11,708 bases of DNA, from NCBI GenBank assembly GCA_947584125.1, contig CANPWI010000035.1:1-11708 (forward strand), given 5' to 3'. This document shows positions 5,701 through 11,708 of the stretch, piece after piece (the first letter of the stretch is position 1; each line of letters starts with the position of its first letter). Below the pieces are notes generated by a model. That model saw only the letters and a program-made list of their open reading frames with translations, ran no database searches and was not told the origin of the DNA. Both the position numbers and the translations under genes were made by a program. The stretch is from an uncultured Clostridia bacterium (lineage in GTDB: Bacteria; Bacillota; Clostridia; TANB77; CAG-508).

Positions 5701-7085
5701 GCACCTATTTCTGTTATTTTTTCTGTTCGATAAGATAATCCTGTAGTTTCTAGGTCAAAAACACAGTATTCTGTATCGATATCTTGATTTTTAGCATTTG
5801 TAACAGATGGATTTTTGTCTGGCACAAGATATGCTTCTACACCATATATAACTTTCATATCTGGATTATCATATCCAAGCAATTTATGTGCTTCAGGGAA
5901 AGCTTGTACTACACCATGATCAGTGATAGCAATAGATTTCATTCCCCATTTCATTGCTCTTTTTATTAAATCTTTAGCAGATGTCATACCATCCATTTGA
6001 CTCATTTGAGTATGTAAATGAAGTTCAACTCTTTTTTCTTCACTATTATCCATTCTAATATGTTTCTTTTTTCCTTCAGTTTCTATAATAACATTTGTAA
6101 TAACACCTAATTCTTTTGAATAAGGATCAAATTGAGCTGTACCTGCAATTTTAACACCTTTCGCATTTTCTAATCTACCAAGTACCTTTTGTATTTTATC
6201 AGCTTCAACAAATGCCTTACATGTTATTGTGCTTGAACCATCATATAAATCAAATAATACAAGGAATTTACCACTTTTTAATTCTCTTGAATCTGTATTT
6301 AATATTTCACCTTCTAAAGATATTTTTCCACTATCAATAGTTAAATCAGCAACTTTAACAAGTCCATCTTTTATATTTAAGCTTCTACCTAAAATTAAAG
6401 GTGTATTTTCCTCTACAGTATTTTCTTCTTTTTTATCTTTAGGATTTTGTTCATTATTTGAATTTTTATTATCTTTATTTTCTTTTTTAGTGTCTTTTTC
6501 TTTTTTCTCATCTTGTACAGAAGTATGTGCTTCTTGACTTGCAAGTTCTACCATTAATTTTTCTGTTCTTTTTACATTTTCTTCATATTTTTTTAAAGCT
6601 TCTAAATCTATTTTTTCTATATATTTAACTTTTATTTTTTCTCCATAATTACTGTAAATTATTTGTTCTAATGTTTTATCTAATCCTCTAGCTGTTAAAA
6701 AATTAGCACCTTTTGTAGAAATAGTAACAATAAGTTCTTTATTGTTAATTTCTATTTTACTATTTTTTAATAAAATCTTAGCCATTGGATTTTTCTTTCC
6801 AATATATTCAACTATTTGTGGCCAAGCCTCTTCAATTTTAGGAAGTTTGACACCATCATTATATTTTATATTTATTTCATTATTTTCAAGATTAAATCTT
6901 TCTTTTAAGAAATTTTCGAATTTTGCAAGTTCTTTTAATTTTATTAGTTTATTTGCAACTAGTTCCATTTTTACTTTATTAGTTTTTTTGAAAATATTTA
7001 TTTTTTGTATTGTTGAATGTATTAATTCACCATCAACTTTAAAATCCGGAAATATTTCTTGTATTGTCTTTAGCGCTTCTACCAA
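2712..7085 (-). CDS. polC: DNA polymerase III alpha subunit, PolC type
   Basis: A 1457-aa replicative polymerase, close to the usual 1430-1470 aa. Domains in order: N-terminal region (1-190); a Lys/Glu/Asn-rich linker (about 191-227); OB-fold (about 235-340); PHP domain beginning LHLHTQMSQMDG (355-366); an inserted proofreading 3'-5' exonuclease with DLETTG (444-449), AHNADFD (523-529) and HRALDD (582-587); the rest of PHP; palm and fingers with SRGSVGSSFAAY (901-912), a four-Cys zinc site (C928, C931, C952, C955) and the catalytic PDIDLNF (980-986, D981 and D983); helix-hairpin-helix near 1395-1410. The last five residues, QISLF, match the beta-clamp binding motif. It copies the chromosome at the fork with clamp and clamp loader. 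The start is TTG at 7085, with GGAG about 10 bases upstream and an in-frame TGA just before it. It lies 28 bases after rseP and 15 before DUF1294, in one operon. Confidence 0.98.
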   Translation of the reverse strand: MVEALKTIQEIFPDFKVDGELIHSTIQKINIFKKTNKVKMELVANKLIKLKELAKFENFLKERFNLENNEINIKYNDGVKLPKIEEAWPQIVEYIGKKNPMAKILLKNSKIEINNKELIVTISTKGANFLTARGLDKTLEQIIYSNYGEKIKVKYIEKIDLEALKKYEENVKRTEKLMVELASQEAHTSVQDEKKEKDTKKENKDNKNSNNEQNPKDKKEENTVEENTPLILGRSLNIKDGLVKVADLTIDSGKISLEGEILNTDSRELKSGKFLVLFDLYDGSSTITCKAFVEADKIQKVLGRLENAKGVKIAGTAQFDPYSKELGVITNVIIETEGKKKHIRMDNSEEKRVELHLHTQMSQMDGMTSAKDLIKRAMKWGMKSIAITDHGVVQAFPEAHKLLGYDNPDMKVIYGVEAYLVPDKNPSVTNAKNQDIDTEYCVFDLETTGLSYRTEKITEIGAIKIKNGEIIDTFETFVNPEKPIPYEVVEVTHITDDMVKDAPTIEEILPKFLEFVGDSVLVAHNADFDIGFTKYNAKNMGLELNNTYIDTLRLAKELFPDYKKYKLGIIAEKLGIKVDVAHRALDDVKTLVQVFNVMIDMLKEKGVTNIDDIDELSSAEEINLKNLPSYHAIILAKDYVGLKNLYKLVSISHLHYFYRKPRILKSIYKKYSEGLILGSACEQGELYRAIVAGKSDEEIEEIANEYDYLEIQPLGNNEFMVRNGTVKDREALKDINRKIVELGDKLGKLVVATGDVHFMDPEDEIYRRILMAGQGYEDADQQAPLYLRTTNEMLEEFMYLGMEKAYEVVVTNTNKIADLCERISPISPEKCPPYIEGCEQTIKDIAYEKAHELYGDPLPEIVQTRLDKELDSIIRNGFSVMYIIAQKLVWKSNEDGYIVGSRGSVGSSFAAYATGITEVNSLPPHYRCPNCKYSDFTDYGFQCGFDLPDKDCPKCGHKLIKDGIDIPFETFLGFNGDKEPDIDLNFSGEYQAKAHRYTEVIFGKGTTFKAGTVGTVAEKTAYGYVKKYFEERQIPVNSAEINRLSLGCTGIKRTTGQHPGGIIVVPKGREIYEFTPVQHPADDPNSDIITTHFDYHSIDQNLLKLDILGHDDPTVIRMLYDITGIDPTKVPLDDKETMSIFSSTDALGVTPEQIGSKVGSYGIPEFGTKFVRGMLVDTKPTTFDELIRISGLSHGTDVWLNNAQTLIENGTVTLNEAICCRDDIMIYLIKKGVEPNPAFKIMETVRKGKALKDPAKWAEYVALMKENNVPDWYIKSCEKIKYMFPKAHAAAYVTNAFRIAWFKVHKPKAYYTAYFSIRADEFDSEYMIYGKEKVKNKMREIELQGNSATAKDKNMYAILEIVLEMYERGINFLPIDLYKSHSTKFIMEEEGIRPPLNSIPGLGTIAAESIYNAAQEEKFMSIDELQVRSKVGKSVIELLQKFGCLDGMSKSNQISLF

Positions 7086-7113
7086 TTTAAATCAACTCCA
7101 TCTAATTATTTCG

Positions 7114-7845
7114 TTAAATAATTCTATTTATATCATTGTACATTACTAATATTGATAATCCTATTAAAGCATAAAATCCTATCATTTGTAGTGAAATTTC
7201 TAATTTTTCGCTTAAAGGTTTTCTTCTAATTGCTTCAATTAAAAGAATAACAACTTTTCCTCCATCAAGTGGCGGGAATGGTAAAAGGTTTGTTATTCCT
7301 AAAGATAAAGATATTAAAGAAAGTATATATAAATAATTTTCTATTCCCGTTGTTTTTACAACAACTTTTGATATTCCTACTATACCCATTAATTGGTCTT
7401 TATCAATGCCACCTGAGAATAATTGTTTTAAGTTATCAAATATAGATGCTAAAAAGTTTACTGTATTTGATAATGCATTTTTAAAACCTACTATATGTGC
7501 TACTAGAAAGTAATATACTATAATTCCAAATAATATATTAACAATACCACCTGCAAGTACAATTAAAATCCTTTTCCATACACTTGCTTTTGAAAAAGAA
7601 CCCTCATTTTCTGATGGCTCTTCTTCTCCCTCCATACTTACAAAACCTCCAAGAGGTATTAATCTTAATGAATATTTAGTTTCTTTACCTTGTTTTTTTA
7701 GTATTTCTGGCCCAAATCCTATTGAAAAATTATTTACTTTTATTTTACACAATTTTGCTACAATAAAATGACCACCTTCATGTATAAATACTAAAAAACC
7801 GAGTAAAAATATTATTTTTAAGATATTTATTAAAAATCCTATCAA
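7114..7845 (-). CDS. rseP: Short site-2 protease (RseP/RasP-like), PDZ region missing
   Basis: A 243-aa intramembrane zinc protease of the M50 family. HEGGH (22-26) in the first helix supplies two zinc ligands and the catalytic Glu23; NLLPFPPLDGG (186-196) supplies the third ligand, D194. RLIPLGGFV (61-69) is the conserved membrane-reentrant part. Predicted membrane segments are about 3-21, 92-117, 170-192 and 218-236. Typical RasP/RseP proteins are about 330-450 aa with one or two PDZ domains between helices 2 and 3. Here about 50 residues (118-167) connect them, with no GxxGD-type PDZ motif visible. The family cuts anti-sigma factors and leftover signal peptides in the membrane; loss of PDZ suggests simpler substrate gating. 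The start is TTG at 7845 with GGAG 8 bases upstream. It lies 19 bases after cdsA and 28 before polC. No frameshift is seen: the frame is intact and both catalytic ends are present. Confidence 0.9.
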   Translation of the reverse strand: MIGFLINILKIIFLLGFLVFIHEGGHFIVAKLCKIKVNNFSIGFGPEILKKQGKETKYSLRLIPLGGFVSMEGEEEPSENEGSFSKASVWKRILIVLAGGIVNILFGIIVYYFLVAHIVGFKNALSNTVNFLASIFDNLKQLFSGGIDKDQLMGIVGISKVVVKTTGIENYLYILSLISLSLGITNLLPFPPLDGGKVVILLIEAIRRKPLSEKLEISLQMIGFYALIGLSILVMYNDINRII

Positions 7846-7864
7846 AAAATTATCTCCTTTAAAG

Positions 7865-8671
7865 TTACATTATTATACTAAATAAAATATATGCAAATGG
7901 AGCTATAAATATAACACTGTCTATTCTATCAAGCATACCACCATGTCCAGGTATTAAATTACTGAAATCTTTTATTCCAACATATCTTTTTATACTTGAT
8001 GCAGAAATATCTCCTATTTGACCTATTATACTTAATATAATTGCTACTACAGTTATTAAAATATAAGAAATTTCTAAACTGAATGATATATTTATAAAAT
8101 ATGTATAAATTAATGTAAGAGTTACTGCTCCTATTATTCCACCAATAGAACCTTCTAATGTTTTATTTGGACTAATTTTGAAAATCTTGTGTTTTCCAAT
8201 AGTTTTTCCAACTACATAAGCTGAAATATCAGTTCCCCATGCTGTAATTAATACATAAAATACAAGTATTTTTCCATTTGGCATATTATTTATAATAGGT
8301 ATAAATAGTAAAAATAATGAAATATAACATATACCAAAGAAGGTCATTGCAATATCATTTATATTTATTTTATTGTTAGATATAATTACTTGTATAAACA
8401 TAACAACAATAAACAGTGGAATTATAATTGAAAGTATTTTTAAGCCATGTTCATAGGGTATTATATGAATAAGTGCTATCAAAAATGATGCAACATATCC
8501 CATCCATATTATTGGCTTAAATTTTCCTTTTATACTGTTAAAATATTCATGTATACTTATTGCAGCAATTATTGCAGTGGCAATGTCTACAACATATTTG
8601 TTCCCTAATACTAAAATTAATATTACTAATGGTAATCCAAAAATAGTAGTAAATACTCTTTTTTTATCCAT
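7865..8671 (-). CDS. cdsA: Phosphatidate cytidylyltransferase (CDP-diacylglycerol synthase)
   Basis: A 268-aa multi-span membrane enzyme that joins CTP and phosphatidic acid to CDP-diacylglycerol, the branch point for phosphatidylglycerol and other anionic lipids. The C-terminal family signature is clear: SSIKRYVGIKDFSNLIPGHGG (from 225) followed by MLDRID (246-251), with the metal-binding acidic residues D248 and D251. Earlier conserved pieces are AWGTDISAY (144-152) and SPNKTLEGSIGG (167-178). About seven or eight membrane helices can be drawn. The length is normal. The ATG at 8671 has a perfect GGAGG five bases upstream, and the gene begins 11 bases after uppS, the tightest spacing in the operon. 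In many Bacillota dxr follows cdsA; here rseP follows directly. Confidence 0.96.
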   Translation of the reverse strand: MDKKRVFTTIFGLPLVILILVLGNKYVVDIATAIIAAISIHEYFNSIKGKFKPIIWMGYVASFLIALIHIIPYEHGLKILSIIIPLFIVVMFIQVIISNNKININDIAMTFFGICYISLFLLFIPIINNMPNGKILVFYVLITAWGTDISAYVVGKTIGKHKIFKISPNKTLEGSIGGIIGAVTLTLIYTYFINISFSLEISYILITVVAIILSIIGQIGDISASSIKRYVGIKDFSNLIPGHGGMLDRIDSVIFIAPFAYILFSIIM

Positions 8672-8682
8672 ATTTTCCTCCG

Positions 8683-9387
8683 TTATTTTCCTCCAAATTT
8701 TCTATTTCTTCTGTTATATTCTTCTATAGCTTCATCTAAATCTTTCTCTGTAAAATCAGGCCAATATTTATTTGTAAAATAAAATTCACTATATACAATT
8801 TGCCATGGTAAAAAATTACTTGTTCTAATTTCTCCACTTGTTCTTATTAATAAATCAGGGTCTGGTAAATTTTTTGTATATAAATTACTAGAAATTAAAT
8901 TTTCATCTATATCTTCAATATCAATTTTTCCCTGTTTAACATCTTCAGCAATAATTTTAACAGCTCTAGTTATTTCATCTCTTCCTCCATAATTGAATGC
9001 AATATTAAATATTATTCCAGTATTGTTTTTTGTTCTTTCTATTGCTTTATTTATACTTTTTTGTAATCCATTTGAAAGAGGTGTAATATCTCCTAAGACA
9101 TTAATTTTTATATTTTCTGTATCAGCTCTTTTTGAATAGTCCTCTAAATAATTTTGTAGTAAAAGCATTAATGCTCCAACCTCTTCTTTACTTCTTTTCC
9201 AGTTTTCAGTTGAAAATGCATATACAGTTATAATTTTAATTCCAATACTATTAGCATATCTAACAATTTTTTCTAAAGTTTTAGCACCTTCTTTGTGGCC
9301 TAATTTAGTATCAAGATTTCTTTCTTTTGCCCATCTTCTATTACCATCCATTATAATAGCTATGTGGTTTAATTTATTTTCTAGCAT
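8683..9387 (-). CDS. uppS: Undecaprenyl diphosphate synthase (cis-prenyltransferase)
   Basis: A 234-aa cytoplasmic enzyme that adds eight cis isoprene units from IPP to farnesyl diphosphate, making the C55 carrier for peptidoglycan and wall polymers. Conserved regions are all present: IMDGNRRWAK (12-21, D14 binds Mg and diphosphate), GHKEGA (30-35), YAFSTENWKR (56-65), FNYGGRDEI (131-139) and DPDLLIRTSGEIRTS (176-190) with R182, R188 and S190 for IPP binding, then the end WPDF (209-212). Length and motif order are typical. The ATG at 9387 has GGGGGAG six to seven bases upstream. It follows ispA by 19 bases, so substrate-maker and substrate-user are translated from the same message. Confidence 0.97.
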   Translation of the reverse strand: MLENKLNHIAIIMDGNRRWAKERNLDTKLGHKEGAKTLEKIVRYANSIGIKIITVYAFSTENWKRSKEEVGALMLLLQNYLEDYSKRADTENIKINVLGDITPLSNGLQKSINKAIERTKNNTGIIFNIAFNYGGRDEITRAVKIIAEDVKQGKIDIEDIDENLISSNLYTKNLPDPDLLIRTSGEIRTSNFLPWQIVYSEFYFTNKYWPDFTEKDLDEAIEEYNRRNRKFGGK

Positions 9388-9406
9388 TTAATTCTCCCCC
9401 ACCTAA

Positions 9407-10297
9407 TTATTTTTCACGATTTGCTATGTATAGTGCAAGTTGTTTTAAAAATTCGCCTTTTTTTCCATATTCATCCATTATATTTACGGCTTCATTTGTA
9501 AGATTTTCTAGCATTTCCTTTGCACCATCTAATCCATATTTAGATACATAAGTACATTTTCCTCTTTCTTTATCATTACCAGTAGGTTTTCCTAAAATTT
9601 TTTCATCACCAATTTCAGATAATATATCATCTTTTATTTGAAATGTTAATCCTATTTTTTCAGCAAATTTAGTTAATTTATCTATTTCTTCATTATTTGC
9701 TTCTCCAAGAATTGCCCCTATTCTAACAGATGCTTTTAATAATGCTCCTGTTTTATTTGCATGCATATATTCTAAATACTGATTTGATATTTCCTTACCC
9801 TCATATTCTGTATCTACATATTCTCCTGCAATCATTCTATCTACTGCATAAGAAAACTCATGAAAAGCTTTTAATTGTAAAGCTTGCATTTTTTCGTCTG
9901 TGCATTTATTTAATGCATCTGATATAATCATATATCCATTATTTAGTAAAGCATCTCCTGCAAGTATTGCAGTTGCTTCATTAAATTTTTTATGATTTGT
10001 AGGTTTTCCATGTCTAAAATCATCATTATCAATTCCAGGTAAATCATCATGTATCAAAGAGAAATTATGGATCATTTCCATACTTACAGCATAAGGAAAA
10101 CATACACTATAATTATCTTTAAAAAGTTTATATGTAGCTAGAATTAATATTGGTCTTATCCTTTTTCCTCCTGCCATTAAACTATATTCCATAGATTCGT
10201 TAAGAATTCCCTCTGGGCAATCTTTACTTTTTAAATTTTTTTCTAATTCGCTATTTACTATAGATACATAGTTTTTTAATTCCTCTTTAAACTCCAT
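9407..10297 (-). CDS. ispA: Farnesyl diphosphate synthase-type trans-prenyltransferase
   Basis: A 296-aa soluble all-helical prenyl synthase. Motifs: GGKRIRP (43-49), the first Asp-rich motif DDLPGID (84-90) with the two extra residues typical of bacterial FPP/GGPP synthases, KTGALL (182-187) and the second Asp-rich motif DDILSEIGD (223-231) with GKPTGND beyond it. The residue five before the first motif is F79; a bulky aromatic there usually limits the product to C15, so FPP is the likely product, inferred not shown. Short-chain GGPP synthase is the alternative. FPP is the primer for UppS, whose gene is 19 bases downstream, and can also feed longer trans-prenyl chains. The ATG at 10297 has GGGGG about 7 bases upstream. 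It lies 33 bases after frr. In most Bacillota this gene sits with xseA/xseB/dxs rather than here. Confidence 0.93.
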   Translation of the reverse strand: MEFKEELKNYVSIVNSELEKNLKSKDCPEGILNESMEYSLMAGGKRIRPILILATYKLFKDNYSVCFPYAVSMEMIHNFSLIHDDLPGIDNDDFRHGKPTNHKKFNEATAILAGDALLNNGYMIISDALNKCTDEKMQALQLKAFHEFSYAVDRMIAGEYVDTEYEGKEISNQYLEYMHANKTGALLKASVRIGAILGEANNEEIDKLTKFAEKIGLTFQIKDDILSEIGDEKILGKPTGNDKERGKCTYVSKYGLDGAKEMLENLTNEAVNIMDEYGKKGEFLKQLALYIANREK

Positions 10298-10330
10298 TAT
10301 TGTACCCCCATATTTTTTATATCCTACTTA

Positions 10331-10879
10331 TTATATGTTTATGATTTCTTTTTCTTTATTTGCTAAAATTGAATCAATTTGTTCAATTTTTTTATCTGTT
10401 ATTTTTTGAATTTTATCCTCTGCATCTCTTAACTCATCTTCTGTCATTAAATTATTTTTTTGCATATTTTTTGCTTCGTCCATTCCTTCTCTTCTTATTG
10501 TTCTAATTGCAACCTTTGATTCTTCTGCTGTTTTCTTTATTTCTTTTACTAATTCTTTTCTTCTTTCTTCTGTTAATTCAGGGAAAGCAAGTCTTATAAC
10601 TTTTCCATCATTATTTGGGTTTAAGCCAATATCAGAAGCAATAATTGCTTTCTCTATATCTTTTAACACACTTAAATCCCATGGTTGAATTACTATTAAT
10701 CTAGCTTCTGGAACAGAAACTCCAGCTACTTGATTTATTGGTGTTGGTGTTCCATAGTAATCTATTTTTACCTTATTTAAAATTGCAGGATTAGCTCTAC
10801 CAGCTCTTACCTCTGAAAAGTTTTCCTCCAAAACGCTAATTGTTTTATTCATTTTTTCTTCTATTTGATTAAAATCCAT
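10331..10879 (-). CDS. frr: Ribosome recycling factor
   Basis: A 182-aa factor that, with EF-G, splits the post-termination ribosome so that subunits can be reused. It has the expected two-domain layout: a long three-helix bundle (about 1-30 and 105-182) and a small beta domain (31-104). Family landmarks are VRAGRANPAIL (24-34), YYGTPTPINQVA (41-52), IQPWD (64-68), NPNNDGKVIRLAFPELTEERR (from 88) and AIRTIRRE (124-131) with the conserved basic pair R129-R130. Length is within a few residues of the usual 185. The ATG at 10879 has AAAGGA about 9 bases upstream. It follows pyrH by 27 bases, the standard pyrH-frr pairing of bacteria. Confidence 0.98.
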   Translation of the reverse strand: MDFNQIEEKMNKTISVLEENFSEVRAGRANPAILNKVKIDYYGTPTPINQVAGVSVPEARLIVIQPWDLSVLKDIEKAIIASDIGLNPNNDGKVIRLAFPELTEERRKELVKEIKKTAEESKVAIRTIRREGMDEAKNMQKNNLMTEDELRDAEDKIQKITDKKIEQIDSILANKEKEIINI

Positions 10880-10906
10880 ATTATCAATTCCTTTCTATCT
10901 TTTTTA

Positions 10907-11620
10907 TTATTCTTTTACTAATGTTCCTATTTTTTCACCTTTTATAATTTTAACAATATTTTCTGGCTCGCTAATTCCAAATACTACAAGTGGAATTTTA
11001 TTATCTCTACATAATGATGTAGCTGTTGAATCCATTACTTTTAAATCTTGATTTAAAATGTCAAGATATGTAATTTCATCATATCTTACAGCAGATTTAT
11101 CTATTTTTGGATCAGCTGAATATACAGCATCTATTGTTTTTGCAACTAATATAACATCTGCTTCTATTTCTGCAGCTCTTAAAGCTCCAGCTGTGTCTGT
11201 TGTAAAATATGGTTCTCCAATTCCTCCTGCAAATATTACAATTCTTCCTTTTTCTAAATGTTTAATAGCTTTTCTTTTTATAAATGGTTCAGCTATTTCT
11301 CTCATTTCTATTGATGTTTGTAATCTTGTTGGTATACCTCTTGCTTCTAAACAATCTTGTAATGCTAATCCATTCATAATAGTTGCAAGCATTCCCATAT
11401 AATCTGATGTTGTTCTTTCCATTTCATGACCATATTTTCCACGCCAGAAATTTCCTCCACCAACTACAATTGCAACCTCTACTCCTAATTCTACTACCTC
11501 TTTAATTTTATCACATATATTTCCTATTACCTCTGCATAAACTCCTGTTTTTTTATCTCCTGCTAATGCTTCTCCACTTAACTTTAGTAAAATACGCTTA
11601 TACTTAACTTGTTCATCCAT
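10907..11620 (-). CDS. pyrH: UMP kinase
   Basis: A 237-aa amino-acid-kinase-family enzyme that phosphorylates UMP to UDP in pyrimidine synthesis, normally a hexamer controlled by GTP and UTP. Landmarks with this start: KLSGEA (13-18), GGGNFWRG (54-61), TSDYMGMLAT (71-80), FAGGIGEPYFTTDTAG (130-145) and AKTIDAVYSADP (160-171). A longer frame begins at 11668 (253 aa), but that ATG has no ribosome binding site and lies upstream of the predicted transcription start near 11664. The ATG at 11620 gives the normal family length and an N-terminus (MDEQVKYKRILLKLSGEA) like that of relatives, with AAGGAG 13 bases upstream, slightly long. It is the first gene of the operon in view; tsf and rpsB, its usual upstream neighbours, would lie outside the window if present. 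Confidence 0.96.
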   Translation of the reverse strand: MDEQVKYKRILLKLSGEALAGDKKTGVYAEVIGNICDKIKEVVELGVEVAIVVGGGNFWRGKYGHEMERTTSDYMGMLATIMNGLALQDCLEARGIPTRLQTSIEMREIAEPFIKRKAIKHLEKGRIVIFAGGIGEPYFTTDTAGALRAAEIEADVILVAKTIDAVYSADPKIDKSAVRYDEITYLDILNQDLKVMDSTATSLCRDNKIPLVVFGISEPENIVKIIKGEKIGTLVKE

Positions 11621-11670
11621 TTTTTTATGCACTCTCCTTAATATAATTTTTCTTCTATATTCTATCATAT

Positions 11671-11699
11671 ATTATATATTAAATGCATTAATTTTTGAA
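11671..11699 (-). promoter_or_regulatory. Candidate promoter of the pyrH-polC operon
   Basis: On the minus strand TTCAAA (11699-11694), a 17-base spacer and a perfect TATAAT (11676-11671). The expected start is near 11664, leaving a leader of about 44 bases before the chosen pyrH ATG. The region is very AT-rich, so chance matches are possible, but no other -10/-35 pair this good is seen here. Confidence 0.45.
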
Positions 11700-11708
11700 A
11701 AATTTTTT

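Noticed and set aside
2737..7149. Plus-strand open frames inside polC and at the polC-rseP junction (for example 2737-2946, 5784-5969, 6229-6537, 6742-7149)
   Set aside because: They lie opposite a certain polC reading frame, have no ribosome binding site or family motif, and their compositions are those of antisense shadows.
7114..7845. Frameshifted or truncated rseP pseudogene
   Set aside because: Both catalytic ends and all four membrane segments are in one intact frame with a good ribosome binding site, so it reads as a compact gene and not a broken one.
9730..9927. Plus-strand frame inside ispA
   Set aside because: Antisense shadow of a well-supported enzyme gene.
11058..11402. Plus-strand frame inside pyrH
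   Set aside because: Antisense shadow; no ribosome binding site and no recognisable protein.
11621..11668. Upstream ATG giving a 253-aa pyrH
   Set aside because: The extra 16 residues have no family match, the ATG lacks a Shine-Dalgarno and it lies before the predicted transcription start.
1..11708. tRNA, rRNA, CRISPR array or insertion sequence
   Set aside because: No cloverleaf, rRNA-like segment, regularly spaced repeats, transposase motif or terminal inverted repeats with target duplication could be found on either strand.

Overview
The window is AT-rich (roughly a quarter to 30% G+C by eye), and every confident gene lies on the minus strand. PolC, the Gram-positive-type replicative polymerase, the order pyrH-frr-...-uppS-cdsA-rseP-polC, TTG starts and strong GGAGG-type ribosome binding sites all point to Bacillota, most likely a low-GC member of class Clostridia. 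TGG is the tryptophan codon and TGA acts as a stop, so nothing suggests a recoded genetic code. The species cannot be named from this sequence.

Reading in the direction of transcription (right to left), 11,620-2,400 is one tightly packed block: pyrH (UMP kinase), frr (ribosome recycling), an IspA-type farnesyl diphosphate synthase, uppS (undecaprenyl diphosphate synthase), cdsA (CDP-diacylglycerol synthase), a short site-2 protease (rseP), polC and a DUF1294 membrane protein. Gaps are 11-33 bases, so this looks like a single operon read from a promoter at about 11,671-11,699. It joins nucleotide supply, translation, lipid-carrier and phospholipid synthesis, envelope proteolysis and DNA replication. 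IspA makes the FPP that UppS extends. The dxr and ispG genes often found in this cluster are absent. RseP lacks the PDZ region of its relatives.

The 355-base gap at 2,045-2,399 is dense with signals: a long AT hairpin with a T-run that probably ends the operon, a 20-base direct repeat, a tight cluster of DnaA boxes, and seven AT-rich heptamers running into the DUF1294 stop codon. A single-domain rhodanese gene follows.

The left 1.6 kb is accessory in character. A small RNA unit at about 1,424-1,566 has its own extended -10 promoter, a 16-bp closing stem around two inner hairpins, a 9-codon mini-ORF with a good Shine-Dalgarno, and a strong intrinsic terminator. It lies directly in front of a gene for a MuF (phage minor-head-like) protein with a C-terminal CdiA_C-like nuclease toxin domain. 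That gene has no Shine-Dalgarno and almost no room for its own promoter, so the RNA unit may be its attenuator leader. Beyond it are a long hairpin whose wobble pairs fit a plus-strand transcript and a 49-codon membrane peptide with a good ribosome binding site and terminator. The RNA / MuF-toxin / small membrane protein set is the best candidate here for something undescribed.
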